Shown here piece by piece: positions 8,083 to 19,475 of a stretch of DNA of 64,000 nucleotides; within the stretch, counting starts at the first letter, position 1; the number at the start of each line of letters is the position of its first letter. Below the pieces are notes generated by a model. It ran no database searches. It worked only from the letters and a program-made list of their open reading frames with translations, and was not told the origin of the DNA. The stretch is from Ottelia alismoides (Eukaryota; Streptophyta; Magnoliopsida; Alismatales; Hydrocharitaceae). The stretch lies in NCBI GenBank assembly GCA_037367405.1, contig JAZKJV010010617.1, forward strand, positions 1 through 64,000, written 5' to 3'. Both the position numbers and the translations under genes were made by a program.

Positions 8083-11030
8083 TGATGAACCTCAGTTTCA
8101 TCATCTTTATTTCCCATAATTAACCCCCTTGCTTAAAAGTTTGTCAATAATTCCCTGTTAATATCTCATAATTAACAGAGCCCTAAATAAATTAAAAACC
8201 ACAAAAAAATGGCAAAACAAAAATCTGTGGTATTTTTATACTTAAAAATACCCTCAAAAAATATTTCGGGCCCTTGTTTGATCTCTTTTCGAGTTTTGGT
8301 CAACATGAAACTTGTAGATCTCATCAAGATCTACAACTTTCATGTTTTGAGTTTTCTCAAATTCGGCCAATAGGGCCCTCAAAAATAAGAAAAACCCTCT
8401 GAATAACCTGATTGGGCCACGTGGCCCAATCTGGGCGCGCCACGTGGCCCCGCCTCTCTTGTCTCATCCGCCCTTGATCTGGGTCGTTGGATCTTTACTT
8501 GATCCAACGGCTCTGCCTTCTCCTCTTGCGCCTCAATCCTCAGCCATTGATCTTCTCCGCCCCTTGATCACCACCATTCGTCAGCGCCGAGAGCAGAGCA
8601 CGACACGTGGCGGATTGAAGACCATCTGATTGCGCCCTTACTTCTCCATCGCAACCGCTCCTTACTTTGACGATCCCCAGCCCTTTGATCGATTTGAAAT
8701 CCATCACAGCCATCCGCTGGCGCTCTGCCTCCAGCCCGACACGTGGCGACCACTTGGGCCCTCTGATCGTGCCGCCATCGATCTAATCGTGACCGTCCTC
8801 TCGTGCCTGATTTTTAACCGTTGGATCTCACGATCCGACGGTTCAGACTTCGTCGTCAACCTCCGAACGCCTCTCTCCCCCACAATCTCCGCTGCGCTAA
8901 CCTTTCCGCCCTTCCATTTTTAGCCATAGCCCTAGTCATCCTCTCCTCTCTCTAACCACCCCACGACCGAGCCCATTCGTCCGTTGTCCTCGCGCACGCT
9001 TCCACGTTCCATGATTCTCGACCAGTCTCTCAACATCTACCCTCGAAATCCACTACTTCACCAGCCCTCTGTCATCTCCACCACATTTAAATACCGCGCC
9101 CCCGCCTCACTTCATCTTTGTCCATCTTTACGTGGGAGTTCGCCCAGCCCTCCTCCACCTCCCTGTGACAGGGGGAGGTGGAAGGATTGAGCGAAGACGA
9201 CGAATCTTCCCGGTGAGACCCTTCGCCGTCCACGGCGTCGTTGCGGCGATCTATAGCCGCCCGAGCTCGCTGGGGAGGCTGCCCAGTATGTTGCGAAGAC
9301 CCGGAGTTCGCTTAGAGCTCCAGCCCAAGCCCTCCGATCCGCCTCCGACCAGGTAAGCTTCGTCTTCTTTCTCTGTATTTTCGTTATTTTCTTTAACTTT
9401 TTCTCGGTCAATCCGGCCGTTAGTACCCTCATTTGACCATCCCATTAGCTCCACCACACTCCCCCCGTCCTCGCGACCATCTCCGATCATGTTCTCTTTC
9501 TTTCATAACCTCGTCACCTTCCTGCCACTTCCTCCGCCCTCGCGGCGGAGGAACTCCGAGCTCCGCCATCTTCTACGCCCCGATGAGCTCCCATTTCACC
9601 TCCACTACCTCACGCAAACACTACTATGCTTCGGCTACGCTTACTAACGCTGCAGGTCGACAATCTGAGCATCGGTCGGAGCTTCGCCTGAGCATATTTC
9701 GTCAGATCCGCCTGCACACTCCGAGCTCCGATGGTCGATGCTGGCAGCCCAAGGATCATCCCCAAGCTCCGAGCTTTACCGACAGAACCTCAGGAGTTCC
9801 GGCCGAGCATCATCGAAGCCACGCCAGAGTGGCGGAGAAGGGAGGCCTTCGCCGGAGACATGAACTCGCCGCCAGCTAAAGTCTGAGGAGAAGATACAGC
9901 AGCCGTTGGATGATCCTTCATCGGCGATCATCCAACGGCCCATATGAGGCCGCGTCATCGTCTCCAGCCACCATTGGATCGTCTCGATCCAATGGCTCTC
10001 GTACAGCCACGTCGCCAAGCCAGGATCCCAGCGCAGCCATCCGATCGTCGTCATCTGATGGCCTATCTTCAGCCACGTGGCGTCATCATAGCAGCACCGA
10101 GCCTCCGCATCCGAGCCTTTAGGCTTGGATACTCCCGAGCCTGCAGCGAACCCAAGCCTGGGTCCGAACCAAGCCGAAGCAACAGCGCCTCTGCCGAGCC
10201 TCCTTCCGAGCCTAGATAGAACGTGCAACGCACGTGCTACTCTGGGACATTTGCAGAGATGCCCACCGATTTCTTCAAATTTGCAAAATGGTCCCCGCGC
10301 GTTTGGGTAAATTACAGGGAAGGTCTAGCGCTTTATTTTAATTGCATTTCAGTCCTTTCCAGGGACCTTTTTGTAGTTATCCTTTCATGTTTTCTTTCAG
10401 TTATGCCCTTGCTTTCTTTGTTGAATAACTTGAGCTACATAGCTCCAATCGAGTTGATTTCAGTTTCGTTTTAAAGCTCGTCTCATCCTCTTCATTATGG
10501 CATGCTTAAATTTTAATTTTGACACTATGAACTGTGATGAATTATTTTCTTATCGAAGTGTCTTGAATCTTTTTGACTTATCATGCCTATGTGCTTCATA
10601 TTAGTAGAGGGTTCTTTATTTCAACTTGGATTGACTTATGATTTTCTTATGGCTCAAGTGACTGTTATTTTGGGCATATCATTCACTTTGCATGGCATCT
10701 ATCTGCATTATAAAAAAAATGTTTTAAAAAAATGCATGTTTAATTTTAATTTCATTGTCATGTTGTGTCTATGCATTATTTGACCTATGTGATTAATTTC
10801 AACACTTGATTAAACGCACTTAAACCTGATTAATACGAGAGAGGCTCGTGTCCCTGAGTTTGACCTTGGTATCTTACCAAGTAAAAAATAAAATAACGAT
10901 TGCCTCGTTTTGATTCATTATCATCCATATTTAAACGAGGTGATCTTTTGACGACCGAATCGGCCCGACTACGATGACGATTACATGTGCTAAAAACACA
11001 TTATTAAGGGGTCGATTTTGCGGCTCGTCA
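8083..11030 (+). repeat. Element A 3' LTR
   Basis: It matches the 5' LTR over its full length with about twenty differences. It contains the same boxes, hairpins and the intron-like unit (9353-9655). One hairpin arm near 10930 has lost an A. Unusually it is followed not by the TSD but by a primer binding site and leader start. Confidence 0.95.
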
Positions 11031-11068
11031 AATGGCGCCGTTGCCGGGGACACGGCTCATTTCTTTTT
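11031..11068 (+). mobile_element. Primer site and 5' leader stub after the 3' LTR
   Basis: The bases match the start of the element A internal region (4919-4955), then switch within a T-rich stretch (CTTTTTTATTTT) to the flank sequence found at 1483. The T-rich stretch is shared by both sides and is a likely microhomology junction. Confidence 0.85.
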
Positions 11069-11630
11069 TATTTTCTAAAGTTGCTACCAAATTTCATTAA
11101 ATTGATAGTGACTTTTAAAATCTTAGGAAGGACCCACTGACGAATCACCATTTCAAGATCTTTATCCATCTATTTTGGCTTGAAATCCCTTATAAAAAAG
11201 TATAAATAATATTAATTTTTACATTTTAATATTCCAGTCACAAATGCTAATAGTGTATTATTATCGTTATTTTAACCAAAAATAAATAAATAAAGAAAAA
11301 AGGAAAAAAAGAAAGAAAAGAAGGATGTATATATGAAGTAAATACAGGTTAATCCTGACCCCAAGAGTAGGTCAATACTTGACCTAATCAACAATTATAA
11401 AGTAGAGTTAGATAGGGTCATTGATCTATAAAAATCACAGAAAGTAAATCTCACATGTACATATCCATCACTGTTCATAATGTATATATATGGTATTATT
11501 TTGTTTATCATAAAATCAATCTCAAATCAAAATATTTTCTTCTTAAACTATTGATGAACCTCAGTTTCATCATCTTTATTTCCCATAATTAACCCCCTTG
11601 CTTAAAAGTTTGTCAATAATTCCCTGTTAA
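11064..11630 (+). repeat. Duplicated segment, copy 2, with LTR stub
   Basis: This repeats 1483-2049: flank, the first 414 bp of the F LTR (11138-11551), then only the first 79 bp of the A LTR (11552-11630). The stub ends directly at ACTAT (11631-11635), the TSD of A, and then the F LTR continues. So ACTAT occurs three times (1966, 11547, 11631). Confidence 0.9.
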
Positions 11631-12665
11631 ACTATACATAAAAATATGTTTTATATAGTAAAAATAGTTGAAAAATAAACCTTGCAGAAAAAGAGGGACA
11701 ACACTCTGAAAAAGTTGTAAAGCCAAAATTAAAAGATCAATATCTACTCCATAAACTCAAAATAAATCAAATTCACTTTCATTTTGTTCAAAATAAAATA
11801 AGAATTAAAATGAAGGTAGTTTCATAAAAAAATAGAGTTAAGTTGTGAAAGTTAGCTTTTTAGAGTGTCATTTTACATATATATCATTATTACACTCACT
11901 TATTTATTTATTTATCTATTTATATTTTTACATATATTGTATTTTAAATATTTTGTTACATATTTTATATTATTCATAAAAAAGACAAATAAAAATGATA
12001 AAAATAAAAATAATTAAAAAAATAAAATAATTGTATTTATAACATAGGTACGATGTACCTACCGCATATTTATAGCTATTAAACCTATGAAATAAAATTC
12101 ATAAAAATTAAAAATATAATTAAATTCTTCTAATTATTATTTAAATAAAAAATATTAAAATGCAAATTTTTATAAAAATAAATAACTAATATTTTGTATA
12201 ATATATATTGGTATTTTATACCTATGAATAAGAGTTTTATTGATTTTAACCTTATAAATTAATTTATTTATTTATTGAAAAATCATCTAAAATAATTTAT
12301 TAAATTATTAAATTATTTATTTTGAAGTCTTTTTAATTTAAAACTATTTTATATTTTTTTATAAATACTTCTGTTTATTTTTCTTTGTTTTTTCATTTTC
12401 TACTTGAACTCATTCAGATCAGCATTTGATTGGTCCAACCCGGGTCTGTTGACCGAGGTTAACTCGCCAATATAACCCTTTTCCCAAATAAACTTGCTTA
12501 ACCAACCATCTTCTCTGATTTTTCTTGCATGATTCATCTACATTAGACAAGAATCCTCCACCTGAATAACCTCATGATAATTAATATTCTCGCTTGAATA
12601 AATTTGCCAAGCTGCCTTAGTTCATACGCTTGATCCTCGTTCAAATTTTACCCAATCCTTAGTTC

Positions 12666-12673
12666 TATAAATA
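12666..12673 (+). promoter_or_regulatory. TATA box of LTR F
   Basis: TATAAATA followed by AAGG is a good plant core promoter match, 230 bp before the decayed splice donor near 12896. Confidence 0.6.
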
Positions 12674-12895
12674 AAGGCTCTAAGCCCTAGTTCTAAATTG
12701 ATTCGTCTTTTCATCCTTCTTGATCTTGAGTTCAAGTTCTAGAGTGAGTGCCTGGTGATAGGAGTCATTCACCGCGATCAGGAGCGTGTGAGAAAGATCA
12801 GAGATTGATACGATCCATATAGGTGGTTGGAGCTCCACTGAGCTTAGCTTGCCTGATCGAGGTCGAAATCCATCTGCCTTCCACAGTAACTAATC

Positions 12896-13237
12896 ATAGG
12901 GTAGTTTTCTCTTAATTTCGCATTTAATTCTGTCGAATTTCATTTGATTTCAAGTTCAATCAGTAGGATTTAGATCAACCTCTGGTTCGCCAGATCAGAG
13001 GTTCTCTTTGAGCTTTAACCCTGATCCCATCATATCGTATCGACCCATCATATCATCTCTACATTCCCACTTCTTCACACACTTCTTTCTCTTTTGATCA
13101 CCTCCTATCATTAGATCTGAGGAGTTCGGGTTCTAACCATTACCTTCCTCTGAACTCGATATCCACCTTGATGTCACTTCATTTCTGTTAAATAACCACA
13201 ATCGATGATTCCTCTTCATGCTTTAAATAAATTGCAG
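12896..13237 (+). other. Decayed intron-like unit in LTR F
   Basis: CCACAGTAAC looks like a donor that has lost one G, and ATTGCAG ends at 13237. The position after the TATA box and the length (342 nt) match the units in A, B and D. F is old, so decay is expected. Confidence 0.4.
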
Positions 13238-15630
13238 GGATAGGAGCATTAATCTGGAGCTTCACTGGAGATCTGGAGGTCCACATTCACATGCTTAGGA
13301 GATTTTTTCTAGGTCCTTGAGCACCAAGATTTGGACAACTTGATCACCTCAGTTCGGCGCCAAATTGAATGGTGAATATATAGAGTCCATCAGAACTAGA
13401 TATGAAGAGGTCGAGCCGATTCAAGTCGATCTATAGAAGCCTTCATTCGTGTTCATCCAAGTGTTTTACATGTCTTTTTATCAGAAACAAGCATCTCCAC
13501 TTTGCATCTTGACCGTCGGATCATGCCCAAACATCATCCATCAGATCTAATGCTCCAATAAGATCTCAACCACTTGTAACACACGTGCATCGCATGTTGC
13601 TTGGTGAAATTTGCACCTCCAACCCCATTATTTCTTTATTTATAAATAAATACAAGTTCTATATCTGTTACATACTTATAGATTGAATAATTCCATTTGT
13701 GTAATTATTTATTTGAAAATTTACATTTTAGTCCTGTATTTGCAGACTCGTGTACATCATAACACAATTTTTGTTTAATTTGTAATAATGGCCCTATTAT
13801 TTTTTTGCTATTATTTGATCTTCTAGTTTTACTAATTTCCAAATAGGCCCCTGAGATCACAATTCACGTGTGCTTACACATGAAACCTTGGATATTTTGT
13901 ACTATTGAACCAACAATTCTCTTTAAATATTCATAAATAGTTTGATTGTTTCTTGAAATTTCATTTCGGTCCAATATTTGCTATGTATCTTTTCCTTATT
14001 TGTTGCTTCCAATGAAATAGATAAATAACTTTAAAAAATCCTAAAAATCACATTAAGCTCTTGTTTATTTGTTTTTAACTGCTATAATTTTGGTTTACAA
14101 TATTTCTTTTATTTGTTTTTTTAAAAATACAGAACATTGTTTATTTTCTCTATTTATATTAAAATATTCATAAAAATTTGAATTATTTTTGAAAAACAAT
14201 AAAAATTACAATAGTGTTTTTACTATTTATCATCTATATAAAAAATAGACAAAAAATAATTCGGAAAACACAAAAATGAAAATATATAAAATCATGTAAA
14301 ATCATATAAATTGATTTCAAATAAAAAAATACGTAATTTGACTTGTTTTAAAGCTTTATAAATTCTCTTATGTTTAATAGTTCCAAGTTTATTTTCTATT
14401 ATTTTAATAAACATACAAAACAATGACTTGTTTTTACTTTACTCACTGTGTTGAGTTTTAATTTAGTATAATATCCATAAAAATATAAAAATTACACATA
14501 AATCACCAAAAGTAGTAAAAATTCTGTAAAACATAAAAATAATTTATTTATACATTTTGAGAATTTTTTTATATTTGAAAAATACAAAAGTTTGAGTTTC
14601 CCTTTGTGTAAATATTCATAAAAATATTTTAAAAAATTAGAAATATAAAAATTCACAAAATTAAAATTCATTAAAAAAATAAGAAATATAAAAATATTAA
14701 AAATCCAAAAAATATAAAAGCATGAAAAAGACATAAAAAGCACTACTAGAAAAGGAAAATAAAAATATTCTTTAGTTAGCAATAATCAAATTCCCTCGAA
14801 ATTTTTAACCTACTTGAGTTCGATCGTGTTTCTATACCAAGTTAAATAAGAAGCATATTGTTCTTTCTTGCAAATAAGAAATAATTTTTTTGTTTGAGTC
14901 AGTTTCTAAGTTGTAATTACACATTGATGTTGGATATGCGAGCCCACGGCGAGCCATTATGCAATAAATGTTATTCTGAATATCATTCCTTGATCTGAAA
15001 TGAAGAGTAATTAATTTGCATAATAGGTCCCTTAGTACAATTATGTTTATGTACCATGGCCATCTTAATGATTATACAACTGTTGATTCAATTATTGAAT
15101 CATATAGGCTGGTGCTTGGATGAATATCTAAAGAGTTAGATTGAGGACTCATCGAACACCGTCAAATGATTATTAAGAGAAGATCTCTAGCATAAGGAGG
15201 AGATGGCAGTCCTCTCTCTGAAGGCTGATATCTAACCGACCTCTTGATGCAGGTCCTCTACAAAAGAATAAAGATTTGGAGGTGTTTGCTAAGTTAGGTC
15301 AAAGAGTTGACTTAACGAGATCGAGATAACCAAAGTCCTATGTCCTATGCTGTCACAATATAAGACCTTATCCTCTGACCGGAGACAGATGTGTTAACAT
15401 ATGTCTGAGGATGTACATTTGGCAGACCAATCGGTTGATAACCTAATCAAGGTCTATACACCGGCACGCTGGTGTGCATGCAAGGGCTTATGAGTAACAC
15501 AATCTCTCAAAGGGATCATACATGTTCATTTCTGAATCGTAAGACATGAGCTCACTCATGAGATACTGGGAAGAATCAAATTCTGTGCACGGTCATCTCG
15601 CTTTGAAAGCTTGACTGAATTTGTAGGTTT

Positions 15631-15699
15631 GATATATGCTTTTGGAAAGTATATGATCAACACCTAGGTAGGATATATGCTTTTGGAAAGTATATGATC
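15631..15699 (+). repeat. Tandem repeat inside LTR E
   Basis: Two identical 28-bp units beginning GATATATGCTTTTGG lie 41 bp apart. The 3' LTR has the pair too, so the duplication predates insertion. Confidence 0.8.
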
Positions 15700-16975
15700 G
15701 ATACCGACTCCCATTGATCATATGAGAAACTTTATGATAAAACCATGAAGTAGACAGTGTAAAATTGATCTAATACTTCAGGTTTATTCTGGGTCTTCAC
15801 AAAATGCACGATGTACAGGTATTGGGAATACCTGAGGGTTAAATGATTGTATAACAATGATGCTTCGATTTTTAGGGAGTGATGAAATGGGCCTGGGTCT
15901 GGATTTTAGTGACTCCTTTCAGTAGAGAAGTGATCTGAGCTTGGTTCAAATATTGGACATAGATCTGAATCTGATTTAGATGCAATGAGAAGATTATATT
16001 TGCAGTCTTGAATTAATCAAGCATCTATGAGAGGTCCGCAAGATCTGGATTTGGGATGTGATCTCAATATCCAAATCACTATACGTAGAATAATACAATC
16101 ACCCTATCCTTATCTCCAAGTATCCACGGAGAGAGCACATTATCCTTAAAAGAGTTCAGGATAAATTCATTTTTGATATTATGTATCAGAGCATTGAGAA
16201 AATTGATAATTAGATGTGATTTAATGATCATGAATAATACAGATTTGATTTATATTACAAAGAGAGTTATCTTAGATAATTAAATGTGATTTAATTATCA
16301 AAGATGTGAATAATGTGAATGTGATTCATATTATTTGGGCAAATGAGAATAAAGATCCAAGATGATTAAATATGATTTAATCATGGATGTGAATAATATG
16401 GATAGCACTCCATATTAATCATATATATTATAAATGTGATTTATAATATGTAAAAGAGATCTATTTGAGTTTATATTTTTTAATTAAATGTTGATGTGAA
16501 TTGAATTGGATTCGCATTGAACAATAAATTGAAAATGTAATCGACATTTTGTTTTGGATTGTGAATGTGATTCACAAATTTCCAATGGCATGGTTGCAAT
16601 GTTCACAAAATATTTTTGAATTATTTGTCTGAATAATTTACAACAATAATTGTTGTGAATTATGGATATTTTCATGAGATATGATAACTCATGAAAAAGG
16701 AAGAGGAGTGCCTCCTTCCTTTTAAAGAGGACGGACGACCACCTTGAATTGGAATTTAAGGTGTGTCGCCGTCCCCTTTATGGAAGGGAGGCATGCCTCT
16801 TTCCAAATTTCTCCTTTGTTGATTTAATTTAATTAACTTATATATTGATGATTTATTCAATATATATTTAATTAAATTAATTATTATTGTGTTTTTAACA
16901 ACAAGATCATGGCTATTAAAAGAAACACAAATCAATGTGAGCCATTGGATTTGTGTTGTCCATGGATTGAAATAT

Positions 16976-16984
16976 TATAAATAG
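16976..16984 (+). promoter_or_regulatory. TATA box of LTR E
   Basis: TATAAATAG is preserved in both LTRs (also 27586-27594), with a pyrimidine-rich stretch about 55 bp downstream. Confidence 0.6.
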
Positions 16985-17510
16985 AAGGGCACCCCTTGCT
17001 ATTCAAGAGATAATTTTATAAACAATATATGCTCTCTCTCTGTCTCTCATTCTCCACACGCCATCTCTATCCCTCTCTTGTGGCCGTCCACCATGGGGCG
17101 TTAGAGAGAGTCGCTCTCACCGTAGCGTCGCCGTTATGTTACCGGACTATCTTCTTATGGATCTACATCTCCTACGGTATGCCTTGCTCATGAGGAAGAC
17201 ATCATATCTTGTGTGACGAGATCAGGATATTCGTCGCTTGGATCATCAACATGGAATTCGAAAAGCACACATTTCTTCAACGGGCTCGAAAGCATCTCCT
17301 CTGTCGAATCAGACATGAGACGGGATGTCTTTTTGATTAGAGTCTCGATTGCAACCACACTTCAAGAGGTAAACCTAATACTTGTTTGTGATTTATATGA
17401 AACGATCCGAGAAGTATTCTTGGATCATGTGGTTTGGTCACTCCCGATCGCATAAGATGCAATCCTCACGCTTCCGTATTGTTATTAAGGATTTCATCAT
17501 ATCATTCAAG

Positions 17511-17523
17511 TGGAATTAGAGCC
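17511..17523 (+). other. Primer binding site of E, initiator tRNA-Met type (decayed)
   Basis: TGGAATTAGAGCC differs at two positions from the usual plant Copia primer site TGGTATCAGAGCC, two bases after the LTR end. Confidence 0.8.
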
Positions 17524-19475
17524 TTAGGTCGGAGGTTTTTGATGTGATCCATAAACCTAGAAAGACTTTGGTTCGTTAGGGTTTGCGAAACTTTTATCGC
17601 ATTTCAATTTCGCATGTTTGTTTAGTGATTATTTGCGACCCTATTTAAATTGTGTAAATATAAAATTATCACTTGAATTATGTTCTCCATCAAATTAGGA
17701 AATCATGGGATCTGAGTTTGCATGAATTTGAATCCATTTTCTCAAGTTATAATCATTTAGTGAACATATATCCACTATTTCAGGGACTGTGAATCATGAT
17801 ACAATTAAGGAGTTAAAATGCCTATAAATGCATGCAAATCGCACAGGTTCTATTTTCAATCAAATTAGCAAACTTTGGAAACTTATTTTGCTTTATTTGG
17901 ATTTAAATTGATTGAGATATGATAATTTTAGTAAGTGAATGTCACAACTAGAAATTACTTTCCTAATCAAGAACCTTGTGATTTTCATTTAATCAATTAG
18001 TGAAATTAAATGGTTTAATTTCCTGAAATAATCATGGATAAATATTTGTGATATATTTGATGATAATTATTTCCTTAAATGACATTTCCTTAACCAATAA
18101 TTGATTAGAAATGATCTAGATCACAAATTGGTTAAATTATCTACATGACAAACTTTCCAACAAACATTGTTGCTTAAATAGGATTACGAAGTTATTTAGC
18201 AAATTTCCTTATAATGTTAATAAAAATGGATTTGATTATTATTAAATGCTAAAACTTCGATTGAAAAACCGATTACCATCTCAAGTACACAATGATCAAT
18301 TTGGCATTATCCTTTCGTGAGGTGGATATGGTGTCTAGTCGAGGAGCGTTGGGGTAGCTGGTTGCACCATGTGCGGTATGTTCCACTCCCATCGGTACTC
18401 GACATGACATTATATAAGGACTCGATAATGCAGGATAGACCACGGTGTATTTTCCTAATTATTAACATTCGAAATAATACGTATTTGAGATAATACCATA
18501 TTTCACGTAATAATAAAGAATGTTTGTTGGATATTAATTAGATCATTAATTTAATATGATTAGATTAATTGGAATACAATTACAATTAAACACTCTATCA
18601 TGAATACCGTTGTTATTTCCCTTGGAAGAGTTAATTGTAATGAATACGATTTATAATGATTAATTAAAATTTGAATATGATATAGAAGATCACATAAGTG
18701 ACACTAATGGTCTCCCATCAAGGCGAAGTGTTCCGTTGCCAGGGATTGTATGTAGGAGATGCTTGTCCGAAGTGACAACTTCTGCATGCAAGTGATTAAG
18801 GAGGAAAGAGTAAGACCGTATGCGTAGTGAACCCAATATCGAGTCCTCATATTATTGGGGTGATATTGGATTGCGCATAGCGAGTACTATTCATATTGAC
18901 GGCTGGTTCAATTAACAGTGGGTCAACATCACCGTAGGGGTGGTGGACTCGGGTGTTAAAGATCGAATTGGTAATGCAAGTTGGACTTTCAAGGCAGAAT
19001 GTGTTCCTGATTCTTTTTATCCGAGTTACAAGTTCTCATATTATTGGGATATGACAAAGATAAGGAAGGAGATCACATATCTTGCTCGAGATATAACGGT
19101 AAGTACATCTCTTATATTGAAAGTGATTAAGGGAATGAACTTTCAACGTTGACAAGGCAAGACAACTTTGATATAAAAACTCCTAAATCAAATTAAAATA
19201 TATATTTATATATTTATGCAAATTTCTTATTTCATATAATCCTTCATCAAACCCACTCAATGCAATACTCAATAATAGCCAGTAAAACTTCATGGATTGG
19301 ATCCATGATCAAGACATCGTACTTACAGGTGGACACATAATGTATGTGGTTGCAATGTGCAAGTTTCCTCGTGATAATGAGGAATGACAATTAAATGAAC
19401 AGTAGGACAACTACCTAGGGGTTGTATGTCTCTATAGTCTTGTATCTCATTGAACGTACTTTGGAAGTGACATGT
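17524..19475 (+). other. Element E leader and presumed gag region, no clear frame
   Basis: The stretch is AT-rich with short open frames only (for example 18940-19152). The block 18700-19140 is more GC-balanced and looks like a structured leader, but I do not recognise a gag domain. Its right boundary with insertion H is unclear (somewhere about 19300-19476). Confidence 0.4.

Larger units (their letters stand above)
1971..11030 (+). mobile_element. Element A: young non-autonomous Gypsy-type LTR retrotransposon
   Basis: Two LTRs (1971-4918 and 8083-11030) flank a 3.2-kb internal region without gag, protease, reverse transcriptase, RNase H or integrase. The plan is that of a large retrotransposon derivative (LARD). 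The primer binding site is tRNA-Asp-type, as in the Athila lineage. I count about twenty differences between the LTRs over 2.95 kb (about 0.7%), so insertion was recent. The TSD ACTAT precedes the element at 1966-1970, but the matching copy lies at 11631-11635, beyond a rearranged segment. Element B is a second member of the family. Mobilisation must have used proteins from another element. Confidence 0.92.
11636..14927 (+). mobile_element. Element F, 5' LTR, main part
   Basis: The sequence aligns loosely with the D LTR: an AT-rich start, TGATTGGTCC followed by GTTGACC (12427), a TATA box, an intron-like unit, GCACGTGT-type sequence near 13590, AT-rich U5, and TTGAGTTCGATC with ACCAAG near the end (14813-14845). 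It is cut at 14927 by Copia element E (TSD ATTGA, 14923-14927) and its last 54 bp are at 53357-53410. No gene is seen; the minus-strand frame 14492-14782 is AT-driven low complexity. Confidence 0.7.
14928..17508 (+). repeat. Element E 5' LTR
   Basis: The 2581-bp LTR matches 25528-27707 plus 52875-53351 with many differences (roughly 10% by eye). A TATA box TATAAATAG is at 16976-16984, followed by a CT-rich stretch. A 28-bp unit is repeated with a 41-bp period at 15631-15658 and 15672-15699 and is also present, more diverged, at about 26229-26300 in the 3' LTR. Confidence 0.92.
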
